DNA from: Dichomitus squalens LYAD-421 SS1
Lineage: Eukaryota; Basidiomycota; Agaricomycetes; Polyporales; Polyporaceae
Direction of reading: 5' to 3'
Assembly (NCBI RefSeq): GCF_000275845.1
Contig: NW_006766935.1
Coordinates: forward strand, 144,724-193,207
Length of the DNA stretch: 48,484 bases
The translations under genes were made by a program, and so were the position numbers. The notes under the pieces were generated by a model that was not told the origin of the DNA, did no database searches, and saw nothing but the letters and a program-made list of their open reading frames with translations. Of the stretch, positions 18,738 to 29,783 are shown in pieces (position 1 is the first letter of the stretch; the number at the start of each line of letters is the position of its first letter).

Positions 18738-21700
18738 GCGAGTCCGCTCTTGTGTATCTGCTGGTCTACAACATTGTTCACCCTGCTCTCGAGCTCACGC
18801 ATCGTGTCTGCGTGTATCGACACCCGCTTCGGCCCGGCGTCACGGCCTCGCCCGAGCGGAGCCTCAGCATTCAGCGGGGCTCCGGAGCGAGGCATGGTCT
18901 GTGTATATGTGCGATCTAGCGTGCGAGTGCGGTCGCGGTCATTTCCCACCCCGAGGTCTTCGAGACTATGTTCAGAGTTGGCGTCCATGGTCGAGAACCG
19001 GCGGGGTAGGTAGTCTCTGGTACTATTGGCCTCGTCTCCGAAGCTATTGCTTGAGTGATCGCCGAACTCGATGGGTAGCATTACGGCACGATCGATAGCC
19101 ACCGGAAGACCGCGATGACGGCCTCGCAGCATGACCGCACAAATGATGAGCTTCGACAGTGGTCGAAGCGCACCGGAGAACGAGTAGTTAGCCTGGCGCA
19201 GAACGATTAGCCAGCCACTTCCATAACAAGGAAAGGTATGGGAACTAACGTTAGGTAATCCGAGACTTAGGCCGACTGTGCCATACGCCGATACGAGCTC
19301 GAACACTATACGCTTGCGTTAGGATCATACCATGCCGGAGAATGTTCAGACTTACGGATGTTGAAGATGTTGAACCAAGAGCTGTTCGCCTCATCCTCAA
19401 GCCCATCTTTCTGTGCGGAGGATCAGTCGAGTGCAGCGGCGTGCCATCACCAGAGACGTACCTCGATGATACAGACAAGGAAGAGAGCTAAGCCTAGCCA
19501 CCACATATCTAGCAGGAAACGCAATCAGTAACGTCATCGACTACAGGAGATATGTCAACCCACCGAATGAAAGCTGCTTCCGGGCATGCATGGCGAGATA
19601 TCTCCCCCACACTGTGGCGCGATTACCTGTTGGATTGAAACCCGCTTCGCTGTCGTCGTCGTCGTCATTGAAGATGCCAAGTGACTTCTCCTCGTAGACG
19701 TTCGTAGATCGGACGCTGAAAAATTATGAGATACACGCTAAGCTATCTAGTTGCATGATCTCACCTCATAGCAACCGGGTCTGGAGGATACCGGTAGCTA
19801 TCAGCCCGAATGCACTATGCTTGGAGATGACTATCGACTTACATACGCTGATATACATCATCAGCACATACAGCACTCTGTGGCGACGTTAGCACAAAGT
19901 GCAACCGGGAGACGTAACGTGGACGTACTTCACGGCAGGGGCTAGTGCCGACAGTGTGACGGTAGCGAAACCGGCAGCGCGGACGGCCGTCGCTTGGAGA
20001 AATCCAAGCAGGAATCGTATCCCAAAGGGTATGATTTCGATTACAGGATTACCGATATCCAAAACCAGGAAGAAAAACCAATCCGTGAAGCTGCATGGGC
20101 GGTCTGTGAGCACGGGGAACATTTTTAGCTCGGAGGAAAGCTCACGTTAGACCGAGGAGAACGGTGAAGAGGAACCAGGTCTGATGGGAGGGGAAGAGAT
20201 ACACGAAGCATCTGCGCGGGTGATCGAGCAGAAAGTGGAGCGTCTCGCTCAACCGCGAACGACGTGGGACCAGTTTCCGAAGTATCCATCTGAGAACAGG
20301 ACATTAGATCACCCGTTGCAGGCAACAGTATATATGCTTACATCTCGAAGCGCAAGCTAAAATTCAAGCGGGAAGACACTCAGATACGTTACGCAGAAGC
20401 AGTCAGTCAAACTCACAAGACAGGCTGACGTGGGAGAGATGTGAGCAGTTAGGACCAGATCGAAAAGCAAAGGCTAATGACGCACGAATGCAGTGTTTCC
20501 GGCTAGAATGAGGAATGGCAGTATGAGAACCATAGGGTATGCTCGTTGGAATGGAATCATAGACTGGTCGACGAGGGACACTCCGGTATTCGTGTATGCC
20601 GACACGACCTGGAATGCGGAGAACCTGCGAAAGGAAATTTATTTAGCGCAAGCCTACGGCCCGCAAGGCTCAAGACGCATACCACGCCGAACCGACATGT
20701 TTGTGCAATGCTGGAGGGTTGAGGTCGCTTTGCCATCTGTGGATAGACATGTATGGGGCAATTACAACAAAAGCAAGCAACTGCAGCCCGAAGTGATACT
20801 GCCGTCCCCATTACGAAATCAGCGAGCAGCGTCAGCAGGGGAGAAGGTCCACCTTACCAGAGAGACGATCCATAACAGCGCCGTCAACGCACGATATTCC
20901 ACGCCTCCCAGCTCCTCCAGTTGCTCTTGAGTGAGAGCCTGGAACACAGAATTGCGCCCGACGACCGCCTCGAATGAGATATACGGTACCGGGCGAGATC
21001 CAGGCGGGATCGCACCGCGCTCCGACGCGATCGTCCGCGTCCGTGGAATGGTGATCGTTCGCGTCAATCTGCGTTCGAGCTGGGGAAACGCACGTCCAAA
21101 TAGTCGCCCCAAGAGCTCGTGCGGCATCGGAAACCCTCCGAACCCTCGGTGCATCGTGCGTCTCGGTGGCTCGCTGTACGGGTGCGACGCGGCGGTCATG
21201 ATTGTGCCCGAGCGTGGCATAGTGCCCATGGACCGCGACATGGCGGGTCGCAGCGTCGTCGGACGCGACGTTGTGCGCCGCGACATCGTCGGACGTGACA
21301 TAGACCCTACATGATGTGATTAGGTTCACTGAGGGCTTTACGCTGATGGAGAGTGCGAGTCAGCTTACGACGTGCGTGAGACGTGCCGTAGGCGATGTCG
21401 TCTTCTAATGAGGATTGGGCAACGGGGCTGAAGCCTCGGTCCAGCGCGAAAGCTTGAGGAGTGGCTGCAAACTCCACCGTCTGTGTACGTGGGAGTAGGG
21501 GTCCTCGGCCTTGTCGATGAACGGTCTCAGTCCGCAGAATCGGAGGAGCACCTGGACGTTGGGTGGCTCAATGTGGCGTAGGACGATCATTAAGTATAAC
21601 CACGCACTAATCGGTGAAGTTCCTGGAGATTGTGCTGGCGGCATATCAGTGGATCGGCGCTCAGGACTACCATAAAGGTGGCTTCTCAGCACTAATTTCG

Positions 21701-22826
21701 GCCGGGGTCTGGAAGGGTACATACGTCTCCTGTTCAGGGATCTGCGAATGGTCGTCCCCCCGCTCTACCCCAGTCGAGTCCGTATTCTCTCCTGAGCTTG
21801 TACTCAACCTTTCCTTTGTTATCCCATGGTTGCTCTCCGCCGAAAACGCCGCAGCCGTGTTTCCCTTCGGGGTAGCGTTTTCTGACGGTTGCTGTGAAAC
21901 ACCCGCACTGATCCATCCGCTAGGGTCAACCAGCTTCGGAGCACCTTCAACTCGCCGAATCATCTCGGGGCGGAGACTATAGCGGCCGCCACCACGTTTG
22001 ACGGGCTCCTGCACGACAACGTCGCTGAACGAGCGTAATCGCGTTCTCCAAGGTAGCCTGAAGATCTGCAGCACTTTCTTCCACCAGGGCTTCAGCTTCA
22101 CGTCTACCGCCATACCGGTCTGTTGCGCCGCCCTGCGCGCGAGCTCAGCCTCTACCAGGTATTGGAACTTCTTCGCGAAGAAAGTTCTTGAATCGTGGTG
22201 AGTCTTCAGCGACAAACGATCGTCGGGCGGGCTTACCTCCGGATGTAAACGATTACTAGAGATACGAGGACCTGACATGGAGTAAGTCTCAGTTTTACCA
22301 CGGAGCAATGGTTGCTTACAGGACTTCCCAAGCACATTTGAATGAACAGCAAGACTTGCTGGAACCCCGTCAATCCACTCAGATCCACAGTGGCGAGGCC
22401 GCAAACGGTCATCGCGCTGACGCAATTGAACAGGCAGTCGACATAGGAGACATGGAAGTCGGTATTGGCCGCATACAGGATGCCGGAGAATACCAACGGC
22501 GTGAAGGTGCTACATGGACGACCGATGAGTGCATTGTTCCATCCAGGATCGACCGCGACCATGGCAGCGATGAATCCGTCATTGCTCAATCTTCAAATCC
22601 TTTATATCACCTCAATTAGGCCGACAACTCCTTTAATCCCTTCCCTCAACCTCAGCCTACCCTTCCCAACATCATCGCCACACTCCCGAGCCAAGATCCT
22701 TGAAAAAGTTTAAAACACTCACAAGAATAGCAGATGTACGCGATAGAAGTTGAGATGCTTCCATATGTAACTCTTGAGGCTGCCGAGTCGAGCATAGAGA
22801 AACATACGGCTATGGAGCGAGGGCAT
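18731..22826 (-). CDS. TRK1: TRK-family high-affinity potassium transporter, 20 exons
   Basis: Plasma-membrane K+ uptake transporter. Exons: 22723-22826, 22320-22509, 22237-22271, 21725-22186, 21608-21684, 21369-21551, 20858-21306, 20683-20780, 20486-20624, 20417-20424, 20342-20356, 20146-20289, 19929-20090, 19843-19877, 19765-19780, 19564-19715, 19462-19508, 19356-19410, 19250-19305 and 18731-19192. They sum to 962 aa with the frame closed. The four selectivity-loop segments are all present: SAMTVCGLATV, SAYTNTGVSLVDQSM, AVRAAGFATV and SAYGTVGLSLG. Other family blocks are IGRNSVFQALTQEQLEELGG, LVPRRSRLSETLHFLLDHP, SVRSTNVYEEKSLGIF and IRGRHRG-like LRGRHRGLPVAIDRAV. A long polar loop lies between the first two pore loops (about residues 110-420). 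Exons of 8, 15 and 16 nt are included. The 40-bp intron 21685-21724 is the least certain; an acceptor 3 nt further on also fits. Confidence 0.92.
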
Positions 22827-23280
22827 TTCCTGCTGGGGGGCAGGCAGCAACAACAGTAGGTCGCGGTATAGGGCGTGTGTTAGCTATATGAGCGCAGCAT
22901 TTGCAAGAGAATCCAGCGAAGACGGTGGACGAAACGTGGGGGTCGAAGAGCAAGATGTGCTCGCCGCCGAACGCGAACTCCCCGGGATGGCGCCTGTCCT
23001 TTTTGGGCAACCTCACCGACGCGCATATAGCCTGCCTTGAATGACAGTCGACGAACATATGGCATTCGGATTACTAATGAGTACTACAGTTGGATATATG
23101 CGTCCAGATATACAAGGGTCTTGGGGGACGGAGGATCTGCACGATGGGAATTCATGCACGAAACGACTGGCCGAAGCACAGTAGCGTGCAAGGCACGCCA
23201 TGAACAGAAGGGTCAGCCGAGCGTTCGACTTAGGGGTATGAGCGGAGAGGGTATATGTGCCGGAGGACACGAGCCATCGA
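22827..23280. other. Upstream region of TRK
   Basis: 454 bp between the TRK start and the dynactin p25 stop, both on the minus strand. No gene is supported; it should hold the TRK promoter. Confidence 0.5.
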
Positions 23281-24110
23281 TTATCGCTCCTGGGGCAGTG
23301 GCTGGAAGCGGGTGTAGTACTGCTTCGTCTGTGCCTCCACCATTTCAGGCGTGGACTCTGGAAGATCCTCGACGAACCGACCTGTTCAAATCGATGTCGG
23401 AATAGAACCACGACAGCGGCGACAATGTGAGGAGCAACGTACCTGGTGAGCCGGCAAACAACGCTAGAGCTGGCACGACTGTGTTTGGCGGTATGACTGT
23501 GTTGTCGGCGATCTTTGCACAGTCCTTGATGATCGTGAACTTCCCCTACGTTCGAGCATGGGTATGTCAGGATTCTGCCCGCAAGATATGAAGCAGTTGA
23601 ACATACGATGATGCAGTTCTTCCCTATCTCGACATGATTCCCGATTGTCGCAGCCTCTACGATAGAATTTGCGCCTATGTGAACATGGTCTCCAATCTTC
23701 ATAGGATAGTAGTTGAAGTTGCCCCGATACGTCTTATATGGCGGCCTGCAAGACAGAAAGTGCATCAGAGAAAGAGCTAGTGTGGGCGACGTAGACATCG
23801 ATGTTGTGAGGAGCATGTACCTCATGACACACCCCTCACCTATGAGACAATATCGCCCTAACGAAATTACGACAGCATGTCCGGGGCCAGTCCGCCTCAA
23901 GTCGCCTCGAATGATGGCACCACTTGCGATGATAGTCTTGCCTCCAAGGATGATATTCTGGGGGCCGGAGATGGTAGCCCTACGAGAGACTTTGTTCCCC
24001 GTGTCCTGCGCATACAGTCAATACAGCAGATACAATCCAAGGATGGAACAACTCCATTCACCTACCGTCTCTATGTACTCCGCCCTCGTGTAATAGATAG
24101 GCAAGTCCAT
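23281..24110 (-). CDS. Dynactin subunit 5 (p25)
   Basis: p25 is a left-handed beta-helix protein of the dynactin pointed-end complex, needed for dynein-driven transport of early endosomes in hyphae. Five exons: 24066-24110, 23821-24005, 23607-23745, 23443-23545 and 23281-23381 (introns 60, 75, 61 and 61 bp), 190 aa, the usual length. Conserved blocks are YYTRAEYIETDTGNKVSR, GPQNIILGGKTII, GAIIRGDLRR, GRYCLIGEGCVMRPPYKTY, YYPMKIGDHVHIGANSIVEAA, IGNHVEIGKNCIIGKFTIIKDC and KIADNTVIPPNTVVPALALFAGSPG, with the hexapeptide-repeat pattern visible. The C-terminus has ETTKQYYTRF-like MVEAQTKQYYTRFQPL. A different donor for intron 2 would lose the conserved RPP motif, which fixed the choice. Confidence 0.92.
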
Positions 24111-24279
24111 GAGTGTTGGAAAAGTCGAAGTCAAGGTCGAGTTCGAGGTCGAGAGCAAGCTTGGACAACTTCCGAGACACCGAGCGCCACAGGATTGATG
24201 CGCGTGCGCAGCCTGGCGCGATCGGCGTATGCGCGCGGTCCGTGCAACTGCATTCCCTCCTCCCATCAACCTGCCCACG
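24111..24279. promoter_or_regulatory. Short bidirectional promoter, dynactin p25 / TMEM70-like gene
   Basis: 169 bp between divergent start codons (102 or so if the upstream ATG at 24229 is used). Position is the only evidence. Confidence 0.45.
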
Positions 24280-25224
24280 ATGAGGCCGTCGGGCCCGTCG
24301 TTCATCCGTGCAGTTACTTGTTTACGACCTTGTCAGGCCGTAGCGTTCTCGGCTCGACGCGGCCTGACCACTCTATCCCGCCCAAAGCCTCTCGGCCCCT
24401 TGCCGCGCAGCAATCTCATCTCGTTCTTCGCGCGACGACGGACAGTAGTTACGACGGAGAGCAGGACACCTCCCACCGCCTCGCAAATCTCTGACGCACC
24501 AAAAGCTCCCCCGGAAGAGCACCCCGCCACCGCTAACGACCTACCAGAAGATGAAGAGTACCACGGCCCACTGACGACGACCTTCCGCCGGCTCAAAATC
24601 CTCTCCCTCTCCTCCCTCACGCTCACCTTCGCGCTTACGCCCTTCATCTTCGTCCTGGAGACGACATCTTCGGTGCCCGTCGCCGGCCGCTTCGCCCTCG
24701 CCGGCATCGCGATGGCCACCTCGGGCGTCTCGACTTTCCTCGTCGCCTGGTGCGGCCGGCCGTACGTCACCACCCTCCGCCGTCTCCCATCCGAGGGCGC
24801 AGGCAAGGAGGAGCCAGCGGGTGCGGTTGCGGGGCGCGCGATAGAGATGACGACGCTCACGCTGGGGCTGCATAAACGGGTGACGACGGTGTTCGATACC
24901 GCGTTCCTTGTCCCGACCAGCAGGCCGTTCGCAACATGGGAGCTCGCAGAGGCGTTCAAGCTGCCCGACGCGGAGGTCACGAGCGCGCGGGCCCAGGGGC
25001 TGATCCCGCGAAAGGAGACAATCGCGGAGACGAGGACGAAGGACGGGGACTTGCTGGGGAGGTGGATCGTCAGCTGGGACGAGAATGGCCTCGGGACGTG
25101 CAAGGAGGTCGGGCAGGTTGCGCGGTGAGTGACCCTGCTTCCTCTCAATAGGCCCTGGTTCCTGAACGTGAACCATAGTTATTTCAACGTGCATCAGGAG
25201 CTTCTGAGCAGACCCATACGGTGA
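24280..25224 (+). CDS. TMEM70/TMEM186-like mitochondrial inner-membrane protein
   Basis: Two exons, 24280-25124 and 25179-25224 (intron 54 bp), 296 aa. The N-terminus is rich in Arg, Ser and Ala without acids (MRPSGPSFIRAVTCLRP, FSARRGLTTLSRP), a good mitochondrial presequence. After an acidic Pro-rich linker comes YHGPLTTTFRRLKILSLSSL, two hydrophobic segments with a short loop (about residues 120-180), then CGRPYVTTLRRLP. This layout, Y-x-G-P-L followed by a membrane hairpin, is that of the TMEM70 family, whose animal members assist assembly of ATP synthase or complex I. The C-terminal domain resembles TMEM70 only in outline. An upstream in-frame ATG at 24229 would add 17 residues; the later ATG gives the better presequence. 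Confidence 0.6.
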
Positions 25225-25335
25225 CCCGCCCGAGGGATTGATGCGTCAGGTGCGTGTCACGATACTCAGCAAGTAACCTCGCTCAACGCGGCCACAGTAT
25301 CATACATGTTGGATAATCTACCTATGTTCCTACGC

Positions 25336-26612
25336 TCACTCGTCGCTCACTTTTCGCCTGAGACTCCATTCCGACCACTTAGCTTTCAACGCCACAGCAT
25401 TAGGAGGCAGCTTCGCGCCCCAAGTGATCGCGTAATGGGCAAGGACCAACTCAAGCTCTTCGATCTCGTCCAACATCTCCAGCTGGGATATTCTGGCACG
25501 CAAATAAGTCAAACATGTCCACTTCAGATGGGGCGGGGCGCACCGTTGTAGCTCGGAGGGTTCGATCAACTCCCTCCGGATGTCCTTCAACGTTACTGCC
25601 CGAGAAATCTCCCAGCCGTGCTGCAGGAAGCGGTTGGCCAGGGAGGCAAAGCTGGGGTAGGCTTGAGCACCAGGCAGCGTGACGTTCCGGGCCTTAATCC
25701 GCATCATGGTACCGGGACTGCGCACAAAGGCTTGGAGTGCGTGCTCACCCTCAGATTGTTTACCATGACCTTCCCGAAGGGGTCCTCCAGGGCGAACATC
25801 TCGTAGACGATGCATCCGAGCACCGCACCGGGAGCGGAGAAGTAGTCGGTGAACCACCGCAGGAGGGCGTTGCCCGCAGCTGGGCTCATGTATGCGAGCA
25901 CGCATTCGAAGAGCAAGAGGGTGGGCACGGAAGGGGATAGGAGGGGTTGGGGCTCAGCGGTCAGAAGAGGGACAAGAGACTCGGCAGGTGGGGTGCGTAA
26001 GTCCGCGGCAAGGAGATGATACACGGGCGAGTGCAGCGCAGCACCTCCATTCGCTGCATAGCATACGCAACGTCAGATGCCAGCCATGTGTGGAGGGATG
26101 ACGGGCACACCTAACGAGACGTCCTCCGGCATGCCTAGGACGGCACTGAGCTCCTTGCTCTTGCGTATCGCCATGGCCTTCTTGGTCGTGTTCTCCGCAA
26201 AGTCGACCTCGACGTACTTGGCCACGGTATCCTTGTGTGGCCCTGTCTGCCTGAATGCACCTGGTCAACGACTGATCGTGTACGTTGTGTGAAGCACACG
26301 CACCGCGATCCTCCAGAAACGCGTATCGCTGCCTGCACCCATGCTCACGATCTGACACTGCGTCCCCTCCTGCTCTGATAGCGCCAGCCACCCATTGACG
26401 AGCTCGTCCAACGCCTCCGATCGCACGTACGTTCCGATGTTGATGAGGGGTGGCCGAGGTTGTTGGAGGTGCGGTCGAGAGACGAAGGACGAGATGAACG
26501 GATCCGTGAGATATCCTTTGTGCACCGCCGACAGCCGTGCAACCGCGGCGTCGCTGTCGGTCGCACGTATCGCGGCATCGCCCTCTGGCAATTGTTGTCT
26601 CGGAGGAAACAT
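25336..26612 (-). CDS. PPM1: Leucine carboxyl methyltransferase 1 (PPM1/LCMT1)
   Basis: S-adenosylmethionine enzyme that methylates the C-terminal leucine of the PP2A catalytic subunit. Five exons: 26304-26612, 26111-26246, 25749-26053, 25544-25692 and 25336-25492 (introns 57, 57, 56 and 51 bp), 351 aa. Family blocks are DAAIRATDSDAAVARLSAV, GYLTDPFISSFV, PLINIGTYVRS, IVSMGAGSDTRFWRI (SAM-binding GxGxDT), KYVEVDFAEN, SPVYHLLAADLR, PTLLLFECVLAYMSP, IVYEMFALEDPFGKVM, and near the end ELELVLAHYAITWG. Intron 1 has two AG acceptors 4 nt apart; only the second keeps the frame. The first true ATG in frame is 26610-26612. Confidence 0.9.
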
Positions 26613-26794
26613 CGTAGTAGTCGACGAGCGATGTTGAGGAGGAGTGCGAGTGGCTGCTCCGACTTTCCCGGACAATGTGCCTTTCTAGAAGAGGAAACGT
26701 CGCTTACATATGCACCCACTACTAAAGCACAATTTCTTGATTTTCTGGTGGTGTGCCAGCACCACCTTGGCTTGTCCTCTCCTCTTGCTTCGCC
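26613..26794. promoter_or_regulatory. Short bidirectional promoter, PPM1 / TIM22
   Basis: 182 bp between two divergent start codons. The assignment rests on position. Confidence 0.45.
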
Positions 26795-27452
26795 ATGAAC
26801 ATACCTATGGTTGCGCCGGTGTTTCCAGCGGGGAAGGAGCCTCTCCCTCCAGGGATCACAGAGGAGGAGCGCCAGAACTACCTGCAGGCCAAGAAGTACC
26901 AGGACTGGATGACCATGGGCATGGAGTCTTGCGTTGCGAAGACAGTCATCGCGGGAGGTGGAGGTATGTCCATATGCTTATGTTTGCTGGCTGAATCGGT
27001 GGTGGGAGTTCACCGACCAAGCAGCGTCTGGATAGGTTTTGTCATCGGAGCGTTCTTCTCGCTCATGAGCTCTTCGTTCGCATACGAGGATCCGATGCTG
27101 AGGCAGAACTTGAACACGCAACAAAAGGCGCGCGCGATCTTCAAGGAGATGGGGCAGGGCATGTACAGGAGCGGGAAGGGCTTCGGGAAGGTCGGCGCAT
27201 TGTTTGCGGGTATCGAGTGTGTGATCGAGTCGGTGAGTAGCCCGTACTGTATCTTCTAAGCATATTTCCAACTCGCCTTGTGCCCAGTATCGAGCACGAA
27301 ACGACATGGTCAATCCTGTAGCTGCCGGTTTTGTCGCGGGTGGCCTCCTCGCACGAAATTCCGGTCCAAAAGCGGTGGTCGGCGGTGGTCTGGCCTTTGC
27401 CGCATTCTCCGCTGCCATTGACCTCTTCCTCAGACGAGAAACCGCTGAGTGA
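26795..27452 (+). CDS. TIM22: TIM22, core of the mitochondrial carrier translocase
   Basis: Tim22 forms the twin-pore that inserts carrier proteins into the mitochondrial inner membrane. Three exons: 26795-26963, 27036-27232 and 27288-27452 (introns 72 and 55 bp), 176 aa. It has [27 protein letters not shown] with the conserved Cys and glycine-rich first membrane segment, then an intermembrane loop with [57 protein letters not shown] and a last membrane segment. A second Cys in AGIECVIE pairs with the first in yeast Tim22. Motif order and length fit well. The start ATG has a good context (CGCCATGA). Confidence 0.94.
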
Positions 27453-28257
27453 GTGTAGCATGTCTTTTGCGCATACAGCGAGATGCTGATGGCGCTATCT
27501 CAGCGAGGATTGATACAGATAGACCGCATGACATTCACGACGCATCTAACTTATACGCCTGTACTCTAGTCCATGCTAATGGTTCTACGCTGCTCCCCGT
27601 TCTTGCCCTGGAACATATCACCTTTGTTCATCTGTTCCATGATCCAATGTGATCGTCGAGATGAGTGGATCTGCACAGTGCTTCGCCTAAACGACTGCAG
27701 TCTAGAAGCGAGCGAGGGCATGTTTGTTCCTGCGTGGCCGTCCGGGGGAGACCCCTACGACGCAGGGAGCCATTTCGCAGCACGAACAGCATCCGCCGTA
27801 GACTTACGTGAAATGCTCGGAATGTCGTGTGACATTAATCTGCGTCTAAGCATGCACCATGGCCAGGAAAGCGGGCACAGACTCAACCACGGTCTTGCCG
27901 GACGGAGTCCCCGCAAGCGCACTGTGCCCGAAACAGAAATCCGTGGGCAAACAGTTCGTCGCATGAACGCGACTGCAATGTCTCATGCAACGCACGGTAT
28001 GATATTTCACTGTCGCCGCAACAAAATCGCCTGAAATCACCGTGCACTTGATTAGAGATGCGCTTGACCTTGGCATGGCACCCATACTCAGTCTGGGTCT
28101 TCACATCTTTGGGAACCGGAGGCTCGGCTGTAGGAATTGGTCTCTGCGATGAGTCAAGTCGCACTCAGAGCAGGGAATTTGAAATGCATGCTGTATAAAG
28201 GGAGTTTATGATAGAAGCGGCTACGCAGAGTGAAGACTGCAGAAGCGGAGGTGAGGA
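27453..28257. other. Convergent intergenic region without recognised gene
   Basis: About 800 bp between the stops of TIM22 and the APH-like gene. Open frames are short and lack splice signals or motifs; no repeat was recognised. Confidence 0.5.
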
Positions 28258-29783
28258 CTACAACTTCGACTTCGCTCCGGTGACTCCAGCGTCCTCCAGC
28301 GTCTTGTACGCGAGATGCCCCATATACGGGAACCCGAGCACATACGTATACGCCCTCTCCGAGCTCGCCTGTCGCCGCGCATATCGCGCCGCAATACCCT
28401 GCATGATAATCGCGCTCTGTGGTGCACAGGCAATCAACAGAGTCCCCTAGAGATAGAGAGAGCGCCATGCTCACCCGGAACAGCATCCAACTGCGCGCAA
28501 ACACCATCTCCGGTATCGGGTACGGCTGGTTCGTAACACGGCAATACTCCCGCTCGAGCTCCTCAAGCTCGATAGGCGCGTCCTTGGCGTTGTTCTTGAA
28601 CGTCGCCGTAACGCTGCCCCCGCTGGGGAAGCTATCAGGTGCGATCGCCCACGGCTGGGTGAAGTTCGCCAGATCCGCGAGCTGCCGTCGCACCTCATCA
28701 GCCATGCCCTCACGCGTATCCAGTCGAACCGCGAGACAGGACGCACCGGACTCCCTAATGTACACAGCTCCCAATCCAGGATGCCAATCACTCGGTTTTC
28801 CGTCGGGTGGAAGACCAGATTGTCGAGTTTATAGTCCCCGTGGACGACCCTCAGGCCTGTCTTGCGCTCGTCGGGGAGGTTCGCTTTGTACCACTCAATC
28901 ATCTCCGCAAATCGCGGGATCTCACCAGTCGGTCTACCCGTCTCGACATCGACCGCCTGCGCCTGAGCTTGAGAGACAGCGGTGAGGGACTTGATCTGCC
29001 GCGGGAAGTAGGGCGAGTTGGACGCGAAATTGGATAGCCCGAGAGCGGCGGGGTCGAGCAGCGCGAGCAGGCCGAGGACGCGAGCTGCCGAGAGCCAGCT
29101 GGTGACCACAATAGTAGAGTATGAGCTGACAGCTCATATATGCGCGCCATACTGCGTGGAGGGCGTACCATTCTCGCCGCGTCTCAGGAGAGACCTCCGG
29201 CATGCGCGGGTCCGTGAATATCCGTCCGTCCAGGAACTCCATAATATAGAACGGCGTGCCGATAACGTTCACGTCTTCGCAAAGAACGATGGGCTCCGGT
29301 ATGGGCACCCTCTTATCCACGGGCGTAGATGGGTTCGTGTTGTGCTTGTGCAGCGCGCGGAGCATGGTGTACTCGCGCTCGACCTGGTGCGCGGTCTTGG
29401 AGAGCAGCTGCCCTGCGGGCTTCTTGCGGAGCACAAACCGTTTCTTGCTATACCAGCCGTCAGCGCGCTCAATGTAGGAGGACTAAAGGACGACGGACCT
29501 CGCATCCGTGAGGAAGTATGTGGGATTAGACTGTAGTCCCCATCTTCAAGACGCGTCCATAACATCAAAGGAGCCTCGCTCACCTGCCCGAACTGCGCAT
29601 ACACCCCCATATAAGCCTCCTTAAAGAGCGTGAAGCGGGGAAGAAACGCACCTTGAACTGCTTGATGTCCACGGGCACCGTGATAGCGGCGACGTGCGCC
29701 TTCAGGTATGCATTGAGCTTATCCCCGTCAATGTTGGCGCGCACGTCGCCGTATTCTCCTCCAATCTTCTTTGTGGACGACAT
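28258..29783 (-). CDS. APH-fold phosphotransferase (ACAD10/11 kinase-like), with 9-nt micro-exon
   Basis: Aminoglycoside-phosphotransferase-fold kinase resembling the N-terminal domain of ACAD10/ACAD11, which phosphorylates 4-hydroxyacyl-CoA in animals; there is no dehydrogenase domain here. Seven exons: 29652-29783, 29584-29592 (9 nt), 29499-29530, 29169-29447, 28747-29098, 28475-28681 and 28258-28398, 383 aa, frame closed. Motifs are [29 protein letters not shown] (ATP-binding Lys), [29 protein letters not shown], the catalytic loop [15 protein letters not shown], and [20 protein letters not shown] (metal-binding Asp). The 9-nt exon supplies FGQ of the conserved glycine-rich loop. The intron 29448-29498 contains an in-frame TAG and a GCTGAC branch site; removing it restores the family spacing. 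Cellular location is not evident. Confidence 0.88.

Noticed and set aside
21552..21724. Apparent frameshift in the polar loop of TRK
   Set aside because: Two short introns (21685-21724 and 21552-21607) with a 77-nt exon between them join the frames, and the full gene then sums to a multiple of three.
27453..28257. Searches for a gene between TIM22 and the APH-like gene
   Set aside because: Only short frames without motifs or splice sites on either strand.
29448..29498. In-frame TAG in the APH-like kinase, first read as a nonsense mutation
   Set aside because: A 51-bp intron with GTCCGT donor, GCTGAC branch site and ATAG acceptor removes it and restores the family spacing between LTDA and RFVLRKK.
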